Of a stretch of DNA of 64,000 nucleotides, positions 1 through 8,108 are shown piece by piece (position 1 is the first letter of the stretch; every line of letters starts with the position of its first letter). The notes under the pieces are model-generated. The model ran no database searches, was not told where the DNA came from, and saw nothing but the letters and a program-made list of their open reading frames with translations. This DNA comes from Gammaproteobacteria bacterium (GTDB taxonomy: Bacteria > Pseudomonadota > Gammaproteobacteria > Burkholderiales > Burkholderiaceae_B). The DNA lies in assembly GCA_018815245.1 (NCBI GenBank), contig JAHIXK010000014.1:18508-82507 (forward strand), read 5' to 3'. Made by a program: the position numbers and the translations under genes.

Positions 1-399
1 TTTTTTGTGGAACTGGTGCCGTACTTGCCCAGCTATGGCGGCTACATACGTTACCTGGTGGGGATTGTGATCACGCTGTTGGTGGGGCGCCAGGCAATTC
101 TGGCCTTGCAACGCTATCAGGATCGACAGCGTTTGGCGGAAGCCCAACCAGAAACCAAAAGGCGTGAAGTGCTTGAATATGACACGGCACTGGCCCGCCT
201 TGCCAAAAGCATTTGTCCCGGTTGCGAGCGCACTGTGGACCTGAAAGACACCAGCATTGATTATTGCCCGCACTGTGGTATTGGTTTGCACGACCGGTGC
301 AGCACCTGCAACACCCGCAAAAGTACCTTCTCGAAGTATTGCCATGCCTGCGGCGCAGGCGCGAAACTGGGCGAGCCGCCGCCTGCAGCATCGGTGTAA
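1..399 (+). CDS. Membrane-anchored double zinc-ribbon protein (5' partial)
   Basis: The reading frame is open to the window edge, so the gene is probably cut at its 5' end; the ORF track starts at a GTG at base 7. A hydrophobic segment near residues 14-32 looks like a membrane anchor. It is followed by a charged linker and eight cysteines in four CxxC pairs (about residues 70/73, 87/90, 98/101, 112/115), which form two zinc ribbons of the DZR type. The family usually works by protein or nucleic acid contact, and no enzymatic residues are seen. Function is unknown. It converges on the MazG-like gene with only 8 bases between stops. Confidence 0.7.
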   Translation, partial: FFVELVPYLPSYGGYIRYLVGIVITLLVGRQAILALQRYQDRQRLAEAQPETKRREVLEYDTALARLAKSICPGCERTVDLKDTSIDYCPHCGIGLHDRCSTCNTRKSTFSKYCHACGAGAKLGEPPPAASV

Positions 400-407
400 T
401 CAGTGCG

Positions 408-725
408 CTACGCGGCGGGGTATTTCACCGCGTTTTTCACCAGCTTTTGTTGTGCGGCTTCAATGGGGTCGATGTTCAATTGATTGCAGATTTGCAGCAA
501 GTACAACAGCACATCGGCCACTTCTTCTTTCACTGCATCCAGCTTGTCGCCGTGCACTGTTCGGGAATGTTCTTCCGTCATCCACTGGAAGTGTTCCATC
601 AACTCCGCCACCTCGACCGACAAAGCCATCGTCAGGTTCTTGGGTGAATGAAACTGCCCCCAGTTGCGCGCATTGGCAAAGTCGATCAATTGTAGTTGCA
701 GGTCTTTTAAGGTGGGGGAGTTCAT
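408..725 (-). CDS. MazG-like nucleotide pyrophosphohydrolase
   Basis: This 105-residue all-alpha protein matches the small dimeric or tetrameric MazG/RS21-C6 (dCTPase-like) family, which hydrolyses (d)NTPs to the monophosphate plus PPi for nucleotide pool cleaning. The Mg-binding signature is visible: E38 and E41 in SVEVAEL and E68/D71 in KEEVADV. Length is right for the single-domain type. The N-terminal LQLIDFANARNW stretch is also typical. Substrate preference (dCTP against other nucleotides) cannot be read from sequence. It is a cytosolic single gene lying upstream of the nemA terminator. Confidence 0.85.
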   Translation of the reverse strand: MNSPTLKDLQLQLIDFANARNWGQFHSPKNLTMALSVEVAELMEHFQWMTEEHSRTVHGDKLDAVKEEVADVLLYLLQICNQLNIDPIEAAQQKLVKNAVKYPAA

Positions 726-780
726 GCCAGGGGGTTTTTTTCATTAATCCAGCGTTCATCTTACTGAATCAGACTGCCGA

Positions 781-810
781 AAAAACGCCGGCTTGTGACC
801 GGCGCTTTTT
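781..810 (-). terminator. Rho-independent terminator of nemA (near-symmetric)
   Basis: A CGCCGG / CCGGCG stem with a 7-base loop is flanked by an A-run on one side and a T-run on the other. It can therefore end transcription in either direction. It sits 7 bases past the nemA stop on the minus strand. Confidence 0.85.
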
Positions 811-816
811 GTTTGC

Positions 817-1953
817 TTAAATCGACTGGTTCAGCTCGGGATAATCAATATAGCCCACGGGGCCCGGTGCGTAGTAGGTTTGTGGATTGCCTTCAGCCAG
901 CGGCGCGTTCAATTTCAGGCGTTGCACCAAATCCGGATTGGCAATGTAAGCACGGCCGAACGAAACTGCATCTGCCCAGCCCGTTTCCAGTGCATTGATT
1001 GCCATTTCGCGGGTGTAACCATTGTTCACCATGTAACTTCCCTTGAACGTGTTGCGCGCCCATGCATAGTCAAAGCCGGGTACATCGCGATCGCCACCAG
1101 TGGAACCTTCGATCATGTGAATGAAACCCACACCGCGCTTGTTCAATTCCTCAATCAAATAACCGAATACAGCTTGTGGGTTGCTGTCGCTTAAGTCGTT
1201 GAACGGTGTAACTGGCGACAGGCGAATGCCCATTTTGCCGGCGCCAATTTCGGCGATCACGGCGTCCACCACCTCAAGCGCAAATCGCGCACGGTTTTCA
1301 AAAGAACCACCGTACTGGTCGGTGCGCTTGTTTGCGCCATCGCGCAAAAACTGGTCAATCAGGTAGCCGTTGGCACCGTGAATTTCCACACCATCAAACC
1401 CCGCCTTGATTGCGTTGGCGGCGCCGGTGCGGTATTCATTCACCACCACCTTGATTTCATCGGCAGTCAGTTCATGTGGCACCGGTACATCCACTTTTCC
1501 ATTGTGGGTGTAGGCCACCACATTGGGCTTGACCGGAGAGGGGGCAATCGGGTGTGTCCCGCCAGTCAGTTCCGGGTGTGTAATGCGACCCACATGCCAA
1601 ATTTGCGCGATGATTTTTCCGCCCGCTTCATGAACCGCCTTCGTAATCGGTTTCCAGCCCTCTACTTGCGCACCGGAATAAATGCCGGGAGTGGCCATGT
1701 AGCCCTTGCCCGCAGGGGACACCTGCGTGCCTTCACTAATGATCAAGCCCGCATTGGCACGTTGGCGATAATACTCAACATTCATCGCACTGCCAGGGAT
1801 ATCGCCAGCCGCCTCGTCTGACCGGCAACGGGTCAACGGGGCCATGATCACGCGGTTTTTCACATCAATGTCGCCAATTCGCCCGGGTTGAAACAGAGTC
1901 AAATCGTTCACATCGGCAATTTGTTCATTCACATGTGGGGTGGGTGCATTCAT
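817..1953 (-). CDS. nemA: Old Yellow Enzyme family alkene reductase (N-ethylmaleimide reductase type)
   Basis: FMN-dependent NAD(P)H oxidoreductase that reduces activated C=C bonds, maleimides, quinones and nitro compounds. The TIM-barrel OYE family is recognised by the early LFQPGRIGD and APLTRCRS segments, the substrate-binding HGANGYLIDQF (His-x-x-Asn pair) and the following RTDQYGGSFENRARF. I take the start at the internal ATG at 1953 (378 residues), not the longer ORF start at 2001, because an AAGGAG site lies just upstream and OYE homology begins soon after. It is divergent from a LysR gene with a palindrome between them, so induction by an electrophile through that regulator is likely (inference). 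Confidence 0.9.
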   Translation of the reverse strand: MNAPTPHVNEQIADVNDLTLFQPGRIGDIDVKNRVIMAPLTRCRSDEAAGDIPGSAMNVEYYRQRANAGLIISEGTQVSPAGKGYMATPGIYSGAQVEGWKPITKAVHEAGGKIIAQIWHVGRITHPELTGGTHPIAPSPVKPNVVAYTHNGKVDVPVPHELTADEIKVVVNEYRTGAANAIKAGFDGVEIHGANGYLIDQFLRDGANKRTDQYGGSFENRARFALEVVDAVIAEIGAGKMGIRLSPVTPFNDLSDSNPQAVFGYLIEELNKRGVGFIHMIEGSTGGDRDVPGFDYAWARNTFKGSYMVNNGYTREMAINALETGWADAVSFGRAYIANPDLVQRLKLNAPLAEGNPQTYYAPGPVGYIDYPELNQSI

Positions 1954-2041
1954 TCGTGGGTACTCCTTTTGTTGCAGTGCAATGTTGCACATTATGCGCA
2001 TTCCAATCCCTTATATCTACGGAACAGTTGTTATAGTATTT

Positions 2042-2056
2042 ATTCCTGACAGGAAT
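2042..2056. promoter_or_regulatory. Perfect LysR-type dyad between nemA and its regulator
   Basis: ATTCCTG-A-CAGGAAT is a perfect inverted repeat with a one-base centre. It contains the T-N11-A pattern typical of LysR-family operators. It lies 20 bases before the regulator's ATG and about 90 bases before nemA, which suits autoregulation plus activation of the divergent gene. Binding by the adjacent LysR protein is inferred. Confidence 0.65.
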
Positions 2057-2075
2057 GAATAAGGTTTAAAAATAC

Positions 2076-3002
2076 ATGGACAGACTTCGCTTGATGGAAA
2101 CTTTCGTGCGGGTTGTTGAAACCGGCAATTTCTCGGCGGTGGCCAGGCAAGCCCACACCACCCAGTCGGCCATCAGCAAGCAAGTGCAGGCACTGGAGGC
2201 CGATGTGGGTGTGTTGCTGCTCGTGCGTTCCACCCGAAGCCATTCCTTGACCGAAGCTGGGCGTTTGTATTACGACCGCTGCAGGCAAGTGCTGGATACA
2301 CTTGAAGAAGCACGAATCGAGGTACATCGCGCTGAACACCAGGTGAGCGGTCTGTTGCGTGTGGCAGCACCCGTGGCGTTTGGGCGGATCCACATTGTGC
2401 CCCGGTTGGCGGCGTACTACGCGCGCTATCCTAAAATGAGGATTGACCTGCAGCTCGACGACAGTTTTGTTGATCTGGTGGCTGCGGGTATTGATGTCAC
2501 ATTCCGTGTGGGCGAATTGAAAGACAGCCGCTTGATCGCGCGGCGCATTGGTTCAGTGGCACGGGCTGTGGTTGTGTCAGCAGGCTACCTGGCGCGCCAT
2601 GGAACACCGGAATGCCCAGAGGACTTGGTGAATCACAATTGTTTGCTTTACACCGGAATCGACAACTTTAATGAATGGACGTTTGTAGACGCCCGAAACA
2701 AACCGCGCACGGTGCGGGTGCCCAGCAACTTCCAATCCAACAGTTCGGAGGCCCTTCGGCAGGCCGTGATGGAGGGGCTGGGGGTTTGTTATTCGCCCAC
2801 CTGGATTTACGGTCGCGACATTCGCGAGGGCAGCCTGACAACCATTTTGAATGACTTCAAGCCCAGCACCCTGCCACTGAATGTTGTGTACCAGCCCGAA
2901 CGCCGCCCATCGATCAAGGTCAACAGTTTTGTGGACTTTTTCACGGAAACTTTCAATCAAGACCCGGATCTGTCTGCGGTAATCCGTTCTTTTAAAGCGT
3001 AG
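2076..3002 (+). CDS. LysR family transcriptional regulator, divergent from nemA
   Basis: A 308-residue LysR regulator. The N-terminal winged helix-turn-helix (about residues 1-60) carries the family pattern FVRVVETGNFSAVARQAHTTQSAISKQVQALE. The rest is a periplasmic-binding-like effector domain ending in PTWIYGRDIREGSL, as in the CrgA/DhcR-like subgroup. The divergent arrangement with nemA and the dyad between them suggest it controls nemA. The 3' end overlaps the 3' end of the opposing rarD-like gene by 46 bases. The inducer is unknown. Confidence 0.9.
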   Translation: MDRLRLMETFVRVVETGNFSAVARQAHTTQSAISKQVQALEADVGVLLLVRSTRSHSLTEAGRLYYDRCRQVLDTLEEARIEVHRAEHQVSGLLRVAAPVAFGRIHIVPRLAAYYARYPKMRIDLQLDDSFVDLVAAGIDVTFRVGELKDSRLIARRIGSVARAVVVSAGYLARHGTPECPEDLVNHNCLLYTGIDNFNEWTFVDARNKPRTVRVPSNFQSNSSEALRQAVMEGLGVCYSPTWIYGRDIREGSLTTILNDFKPSTLPLNVVYQPERRPSIKVNSFVDFFTETFNQDPDLSAVIRSFKA

Positions 3003-3880
3003 GGTTGTGCTTGCCGGTTTAGCGTGAAAAGTCCTTCCAGCGTCAGCAGGGTCAGGGCCAGCCAAATGGCAATGTACGTTGGCCATTCTTTTTCGGCAAT
3101 GTTTTCACCGATCAGGAATGCAACCAGTACCAACAACACCGGTTCTACATAACCCAACAAACCAAACAGGCTGAAAGGCAGCAGTTTGCTCGACAGGATG
3201 TAAGCCACCAAAGCCGATGCGCTTAACAACCCCAACAATATGATCAACAGGGGCAAGCTGGTGTTCATGCCCAGCATTGCATCAAAGCCTTGGCCTGTTG
3301 CAGTGAAATAAAGTGCCACGGGCAACATCAACAGCATGTCAAACCAAAGGCCGCCCAAGTGGTCTGTCTTGAACTGCGTTCGCAGCACAAAATAATAAGG
3401 ATAGCCCAAGCACACCAGCAGGGAAGTCCACGAAAAGCCGCCTGCCTGGAACACTGCGTGAACGACCCCCAAAAAGGCCAACAGCACGGCCCCTTTTTGC
3501 CAGTGGCTTAGGGTGTCTTTGTAATAAAAATGCCCGATCAGCACCATCACCAACGGCATCATGAAATAGCCCAGCGACACATTCATGGCATGGCCGTGCA
3601 GTGGTGCCCACAGGAAAAGCCACAACTGGATGCCCAAAAGAAGAGACGACACGGGCAAAGCGACCCACAATTTCCAGTCCTTGTTCAGGCGGGCTGCAAT
3701 TGAGCGCACCAAACCCCAATCGCCAGACCAGAATAAAAAAAGGCTCATCACCGGCAATGTCAGCAACATGCGCCAGCCGTAAATTTCCTCACCGCTTAGA
3801 GGATCAAGCCAGGTGGTGTAGAAGTACAGGCCGCCGAAAAGCACGGAAGCGAGAATTGAAAGCAATACGCCTTTAAGCAT
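2957..3880 (-). CDS. RarD-like permease of the EamA / drug-metabolite transporter superfamily
   Basis: A 307-residue inner membrane protein with about ten hydrophobic segments in two EamA repeats. The start (MLKGVLLSILASVLFGGLYFY) and the GEEIYGWRML segment after TM1 resemble the RarD subfamily, and SLGYFMMPL and LLGYVEPVLL are typical EamA helix ends. Transport substrate is unknown. The gene is transcribed towards the LysR gene, and the two coding ends overlap. No terminator is visible in the overlap. Confidence 0.88.
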   Translation of the reverse strand: MLKGVLLSILASVLFGGLYFYTTWLDPLSGEEIYGWRMLLTLPVMSLFLFWSGDWGLVRSIAARLNKDWKLWVALPVSSLLLGIQLWLFLWAPLHGHAMNVSLGYFMMPLVMVLIGHFYYKDTLSHWQKGAVLLAFLGVVHAVFQAGGFSWTSLLVCLGYPYYFVLRTQFKTDHLGGLWFDMLLMLPVALYFTATGQGFDAMLGMNTSLPLLIILLGLLSASALVAYILSSKLLPFSLFGLLGYVEPVLLVLVAFLIGENIAEKEWPTYIAIWLALTLLTLEGLFTLNRQAQPYALKERITADRSGS

Positions 3881-4054
3881 GATTCAGTGTTTATGGTGTG
3901 TGTGGGTGAATAAACAATCAATCCAGGTGATGGATTTTTATGACCAACAAATTATGCTCAATAACTCATTGTAAATGTACGAAACACTTGGGTCGCAGCA
4001 CGAGCAAGTTGGTCAGGTGACTCATGCGCCCTGATGTAAATAGGTATTCTGATC

Positions 4055-4288
4055 ATGAAAGCTTATGTCTTTTTGGTTGTGAGTTGCAGTGTGATCGTGA
4101 TTCTGTCGTTTCGATTGCTGGAATTGAGCTGGACTTTGTCACTGATTGGCGGATTGCTGGCCACCAGCGGAATGGCAATTTTTCTATTTGGTTGCAATGT
4201 GCAGCGCTTGCTCGCGAATCAAGAAGAGAGGGCATCTGGCAGAAGCATCCCCGGTTGGTTCGCCAAGTTCAAATCATCCAGAAAATAA
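4055..4288 (+). CDS. Small two-helix membrane protein, unrecognised
   Basis: I do not recognise this 77-residue ORF. It has two strongly hydrophobic stretches (about residues 3-18 and 26-46) and a basic, polar tail ending in KFKSSRK, as expected of a small inner membrane protein. The ribosome site is weak (AGGT about 9 bases upstream). Overlapping ORFs in other frames are less protein-like. If it is not a gene, the whole stretch 3881-4554 has no coding content and I see nothing else in it. Confidence 0.45.
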   Translation: MKAYVFLVVSCSVIVILSFRLLELSWTLSLIGGLLATSGMAIFLFGCNVQRLLANQEERASGRSIPGWFAKFKSSRK

Positions 4289-4554
4289 TAATCCCCCAAC
4301 TCCTGTTCTTAATCCCCAAGCCACTGTGTGCCAGTATCTAACAGCGGTAAATTCGAGCGTAAACAAGTCGGGTTAGGCCATATTGACCATGCATTCATTT
4401 TGTGCAAAGGTACATTCTCGCGGCCCAAGTAGTTATAAAACCTGAAGTTCACCCGGAGTAGGGTTGCGGTTGCGGGTGTGTGCTGTTCACGTTTGCCTTG
4501 GAACAGAAAATTGAAGCGTGTACAGCCGATTCATTTTCAGAAACAGGAGACAAA

Positions 4555-5823
4555 ATGAAGAAGCTCAAGAAACTTTTGTCAGGTGTTGTTATTGCGTCTG
4601 CGGGTTTGGCCATGGCCGGGATCGCAGTGGCAGCAGCACCAAGCCTCACTGCAAAGCCGGTGTTGTCGAAACTGGAGAACCCGTGGGACATGGCTTTTTT
4701 GCCGGATGGTGAAATGTTCTTCACCGAAAAGTGTCACGGTCTTTCAGTGCGGCTGCCTTCGGGCAAAGTTAACCGCTTGGTGGGTATGAAAGACACCAAG
4801 GGCTATGCGGACACCATGTCTGACCTGTTCTGCGATGGGCAGGCGGGCATGAATGGGGTCGCAGTGGATCCCGAATTTGCCAAAAACCGGTTTGTGTACG
4901 TGTACTCCACGTCTAGCAAGTCCAATCCGCAAACCAACCGCGTGATTCGCTTGAAGGTCAACAATGACCTGACGAAGGTTTCAGATCGTACCGACATTGT
5001 GGACGACATCCCCTACAAAACCGCCGCCAGTGACCATCCCTTCGGCTCTTCCGGTGCCCACAATGGCGGCCGGGTTCGTTTCAATCCCGGTGACGGGTTT
5101 CTTTACGTAACAACCGGTGATACACACAATGGTGAAGTACCCCAAAGCCCTACACGCCTGGGCGGCAAGGTGTTGCGTATTGACCGGGATGGCAAGGCTG
5201 CTACAGGTAACAAGCCACCCAAAGGGTTTGATGCGCGCATTTTTACCTATGGTCATCGAAACCCCCAAGGCATTGCGTTTCGCCCCGGCACAAATCAGCC
5301 TGTGACCGCAGAGAACGGCCCCTGGCATTCCGATGAAGTCACCGTTCTTTCAAATGGTGGGAATGCCGGTTGGGATCCGCGTCCAAACGTAGGTGGCCGT
5401 GGCGATTGCCCCGATGCGTATTGTGGCTATAGCCCGAATCAAATGGGGGCCATGGAACCCAAAAAGCGGGCCGCCTTTATGCCAATGACCGACACCAAAA
5501 CCTATCCAAAAGCCATGAAGCCAGCCTGGAACAACGAGAATCTGTCGCAAGGCATGTCGTCGGGTGTGTTCTTAAGCGGCAAACAATGGAAGGATTGGGA
5601 CGGAAAGATGGTGGTTGGCTATATGGGCATCGGCATTCACGGTACCCCCGTAGGTAACCGTCTTGATCTGCTGGACATCAGTAAAAATGGTTTGACCTCC
5701 AAGCGAACCACCATACCGTTGCCGATGCCGGCAGGTCGATTCCGCTCCGTTGTTCAGGGGCTTGATGGCAATCTTTACGTGGCCACGGACGAGGGGGAAA
5801 TCTACCAAATCAAACCTGATTAA
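4555..5823 (+). CDS. Periplasmic PQQ-dependent sugar dehydrogenase (GSDH family)
   Basis: A six-bladed beta-propeller of the glucose/sorbosone dehydrogenase (YliI/Asd) family, which oxidises aldoses using PQQ at the periplasmic face. The ATG at 4555 (422 residues) is chosen over the longer ORF because AGGAGA precedes it and it gives a clean signal peptide ending near AGIAVAAA. Family hallmarks are ENPWDMAFLPDGEMFFTEK, the GSSGAHNGGRVRFNPGDGFLY blade containing the catalytic His region, YGHRNPQGIAF and ENGPWHSDEV. A small cytochrome c gene follows after 71 bases and may accept its electrons. No PQQ biosynthesis genes are in the window. Confidence 0.85.
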   Translation: MKKLKKLLSGVVIASAGLAMAGIAVAAAPSLTAKPVLSKLENPWDMAFLPDGEMFFTEKCHGLSVRLPSGKVNRLVGMKDTKGYADTMSDLFCDGQAGMNGVAVDPEFAKNRFVYVYSTSSKSNPQTNRVIRLKVNNDLTKVSDRTDIVDDIPYKTAASDHPFGSSGAHNGGRVRFNPGDGFLYVTTGDTHNGEVPQSPTRLGGKVLRIDRDGKAATGNKPPKGFDARIFTYGHRNPQGIAFRPGTNQPVTAENGPWHSDEVTVLSNGGNAGWDPRPNVGGRGDCPDAYCGYSPNQMGAMEPKKRAAFMPMTDTKTYPKAMKPAWNNENLSQGMSSGVFLSGKQWKDWDGKMVVGYMGIGIHGTPVGNRLDLLDISKNGLTSKRTTIPLPMPAGRFRSVVQGLDGNLYVATDEGEIYQIKPD

Positions 5824-5894
5824 ATTGACCCCGGTTTGGTTCAGTCAGCCGCACCGTGTTTGAAAGCGGTGCGGCTTTTAAAAAGGAAGTTTCC

Positions 5895-6206
5895 ATGCAA
5901 AAGTTTGTTTCACTTGTTCTTAAATTCACCATGCTTTCCATTGCGGGTAGCGCAGTGGCAAGCCCGGAAATGGTCAGAAAGTACAATTGCACAGCATGCC
6001 ATTCAGAAGACAAGAAAAAATACGGGCCGCCATACCAGCAGATTGCACTTCGATACGCCGACGACGCTGCCGCAGCCGAAAAGCTGGCAAAGAAAATCAA
6101 GTCTGGCGGAGCTGGTGCATGGGGTAACACACCGATGCCTCCTCAAACCCGCGTAACGGATGAAGATGCCTTGGCGATAGCGCAGTACATTTTGTCGGTC
6201 AAATAA
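5895..6206 (+). CDS. Small class I c-type cytochrome (c551/c552-like)
   Basis: A 103-residue protein from the ATG at 5895, which has AAGGAAG seven bases upstream. A signal peptide ends near SAVA at residue 22. One heme-binding CTACH motif lies at residues 32-36, and the probable sixth ligand Met81 is in TPMPPQ. This is the layout of monoheme c551/c552 cytochromes, which carry electrons in the periplasm to terminal oxidases. It probably forms a unit with the PQQ dehydrogenase upstream (inference from spacing). A terminator follows. Confidence 0.88.
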   Translation: MQKFVSLVLKFTMLSIAGSAVASPEMVRKYNCTACHSEDKKKYGPPYQQIALRYADDAAAAEKLAKKIKSGGAGAWGNTPMPPQTRVTDEDALAIAQYILSVK

Positions 6207-6210
6207 AACA

Positions 6211-6239
6211 AAAAAGGCCACCCCAAGGGCAGCCTTTTT
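6211..6239. terminator. Bidirectional terminator between cytochrome c and ssrA
   Basis: AAAAAGGC pairs with GCCTTTTT around a partly paired 13-base interior. T-runs exist on both strands, so it can end both the cytochrome mRNA and the tmRNA transcript arriving on the minus strand. Confidence 0.8.
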
Positions 6240-6248
6240 CGTTTTGTT

Positions 6249-6632
6249 TGGTGGAGCCGGCGGGAATTGAACCCGCGTCCGCAAACCCTCCACTACCAGT
6301 TCTACGTGTGTAGTCGTCTTGTTTGTGTTTAACGGTTGCTGACGAAAAGCGACATCCTGCAGCACCCGCGATCCACCTAATTTAACTTACCAGCCGGCAG
6401 CATTCCGGTAAGCGGTCCGATGTAGATGATCCCACTGCGGGTTTGACCCCGCCCAGCCCATCGGCGAACTGGTGTAGGAAGTCCAAACTAAACTGGCTTA
6501 AGCGGCCAGTTTAAGTTCGGGGCTAAACGAAGAGTCGTTTGCGTTTAAAAGTTTTCAGATGGATTTACGAGGTAACTGATCCTCGACACGCCCCAATAGC
6601 TTTGCAATCCACGTCGAAACCAGATCGACCCC
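6249..6632 (-). ncRNA. ssrA: tmRNA, one-piece, tag ANDSSFSPELKLAA
   Basis: The minus strand begins GGGGTCGATCTGGTTTCGACG and ends with a T-arm GGTTCAATTCCCGCC and an acceptor plus encoded CCA. The seven-base acceptor stem GGGGTCG/CGGCTCC closes with G-U pairs, as in tmRNA. The resume codon GCA starts a short reading frame (bases 6542 down to 6498) that reads ANDSSFSPELKLAA then TAA. Together with SmpB, tmRNA rescues stalled ribosomes and marks the nascent chain for ClpXP/ClpAP. It is not the permuted two-piece form known in some betaproteobacteria. The tag is longer than the ANDERFALAA type I would expect. A TACAAT box at 6645-6650 could be its -10, but the -35 is poor. Confidence 0.95.
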
Positions 6633-6669
6633 ATTGGCACAGCCATTGTAACACCCTTCAGTTGGGGGC

Positions 6670-7332
6670 TCACATTCTAATTTCAAGCCACTTTGCTAAA
6701 TCATGTGCGGTTTTTACCACGGCATCTGCGCCCCATTGATAAATGGGGCTTGCAATGTAGCCGTACTCCACCGCCACAGTCAACATGCCAGCTTCGCGCC
6801 CGGCAACCACATCACGCTCGTCATCACCAATCATCACGCATTGTTCGGTGGGCAGGCGCATTTCACCCGCCGCCATCAAACAGGGCAAGGGTGACGGCTT
6901 CGGTTTTTCAGCGGTATCGCCACCAATCAACACGCTGCAGCCAAGGTTCAGCCCCAATTCATGCACCAGTTTTTCAGCCAGGTAGTAGGGTTTGTTGGTC
7001 ACAATGCCCCATTGGGCACCGCACGCCTTGATCTCATTCAGCATGGGCATGATTCCGCTGTAAACCGCACTTTCGCGGGCAATTCTGGCTTCGTAGCGTT
7101 CCAGAAATTCGGCCCGCATCGCCGGGAATTCCGGATAATGCATTTCCAGCCCGAAACCCGCTTTCAGAAGCAGGCGGGCGCCACCCGATGCCAAATGTTC
7201 TATGTCGCTGTAGGCGGTTAATTCAACGCCACGATCGCTTTGCATGTCCTGAATGGTGCCACACAGGTCGGGCGCAGTGTCCACCAGCGTACCGTCCAGG
7301 TCAAACAAAATTCCCCTCAAAGGCATGGCCAT
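6670..7332 (-). CDS. gph: Phosphoglycolate phosphatase (HAD family)
   Basis: A 220-residue HAD-superfamily hydrolase that removes phosphate from 2-phosphoglycolate, formed for example in repair of 3'-phosphoglycolate DNA ends. Motif I FDLDGTLVDT (nucleophile and acid Asp) is near the N-terminus, motif II is in GIVTNKP, the Lys is in AEKPKPSPLP and motif IV is IGDDERDV. It starts 3 bases after ubiG on the same strand, a ubiG-gph pairing common in Beta- and Gammaproteobacteria, so they are co-transcribed. Other small phosphate monoesters are possible substrates. Confidence 0.9.
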   Translation of the reverse strand: MAMPLRGILFDLDGTLVDTAPDLCGTIQDMQSDRGVELTAYSDIEHLASGGARLLLKAGFGLEMHYPEFPAMRAEFLERYEARIARESAVYSGIMPMLNEIKACGAQWGIVTNKPYYLAEKLVHELGLNLGCSVLIGGDTAEKPKPSPLPCLMAAGEMRLPTEQCVMIGDDERDVVAGREAGMLTVAVEYGYIASPIYQWGADAVVKTAHDLAKWLEIRM

Positions 7333-7335
7333 TCC

Positions 7336-8052
7336 TTATGCTGGCTTGCGGCAAGCGACCATGTAGTTCACATCGGTGTCTCGGGCCAGCCGGTAAACCT
7401 TGGTCAGCGGGTTGTAAACCAGGCCAATGATTTCTGAAAAGTCGAGTTTTGATTGCCGTGCGTATTGAGCCAACTCCGAGGGTTTAATGAACTTCTGGTA
7501 TTCATGCGTGCCCTTGGGCAGCAGGTTCAGAATGTATTCCGCGCCAACAATTGCGAACACAAAGCTTTTCGGGTTGCGGTTGATGGTTGAGAAAAACAGC
7601 CAGCCGCCAGGCTTGCAAAGGTCTGCACAGGCCTGAATGGTTTGGGCCGGATCTGGCACGTGTTCCAGCATTTCCAGACAGGTCACGACGTCAAAGGTGT
7701 TTTGTTGTTCGCCAGCCAGCTGTTCGGCGGAAACAAACCTGTAATTCACGTTGTTAACACCCGCTTCCAGCTTGTGCAGTTCAGCTACTTTCAGTGATTT
7801 GTCGGCAAGGTCGATACCCAAAACGTCAGCGCCACGGCGTGCCATGCTTTCGGCCAGAATGCCACCGCCACAGCCCACATCCAGCACGCGTTTGCCTGTC
7901 AGGCCCACGCGCTCGTCAATCCAGTTCAGGCGAAGCGGGTTGATTTCATGAAGAGGGCGGAATTCGCTATTGGGATCCCACCACTTGCTTGCCAGAGCAG
8001 AAAATTTTGCAAGCTCGGCATGGTCAACGTTGTTGGATTCGATACTGCTCAT
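7336..8052 (-). CDS. ubiG: Ubiquinone biosynthesis O-methyltransferase UbiG
   Basis: A 238-residue SAM-dependent methyltransferase that performs both O-methylations of ubiquinone synthesis. The SAM site VLDVGCGGGILAESMARRG is clear, with ALASKWWDPNSEFRPLHEINPLRL at the front and CLEMLEHVPDP as motif II, all characteristic of UbiG. It is cytosolic or peripheral to the membrane. It is the first gene of the ubiG-gph pair and lies downstream of the envelope protein terminator. Confidence 0.95.
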   Translation of the reverse strand: MSSIESNNVDHAELAKFSALASKWWDPNSEFRPLHEINPLRLNWIDERVGLTGKRVLDVGCGGGILAESMARRGADVLGIDLADKSLKVAELHKLEAGVNNVNYRFVSAEQLAGEQQNTFDVVTCLEMLEHVPDPAQTIQACADLCKPGGWLFFSTINRNPKSFVFAIVGAEYILNLLPKGTHEYQKFIKPSELAQYARQSKLDFSEIIGLVYNPLTKVYRLARDTDVNYMVACRKPA

Positions 8053-8108
8053 GGATAAAGGCTCGTGAATTGGGTTTGGCAGCCTATAGTTTACCTGATG
8101 GCAGAAAC

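Noticed and set aside
4024-4376. Alternative ORFs over the small membrane protein (105 and 76 residues)
   Set aside because: Their translations are mixed and lack hydrophobic or domain structure; the 77-residue frame is the most protein-like.
6249-6330. tRNA-like T-arm and acceptor end
   Set aside because: Resembles the 3' end of a tRNA, but the continuation into a tag reading frame and a matching 5' half 380 bases away make it tmRNA.
6249-6632. Permuted two-piece tmRNA
   Set aside because: Known in some betaproteobacteria, but here the 5' and 3' tRNA-like halves are in the normal order at the two ends.
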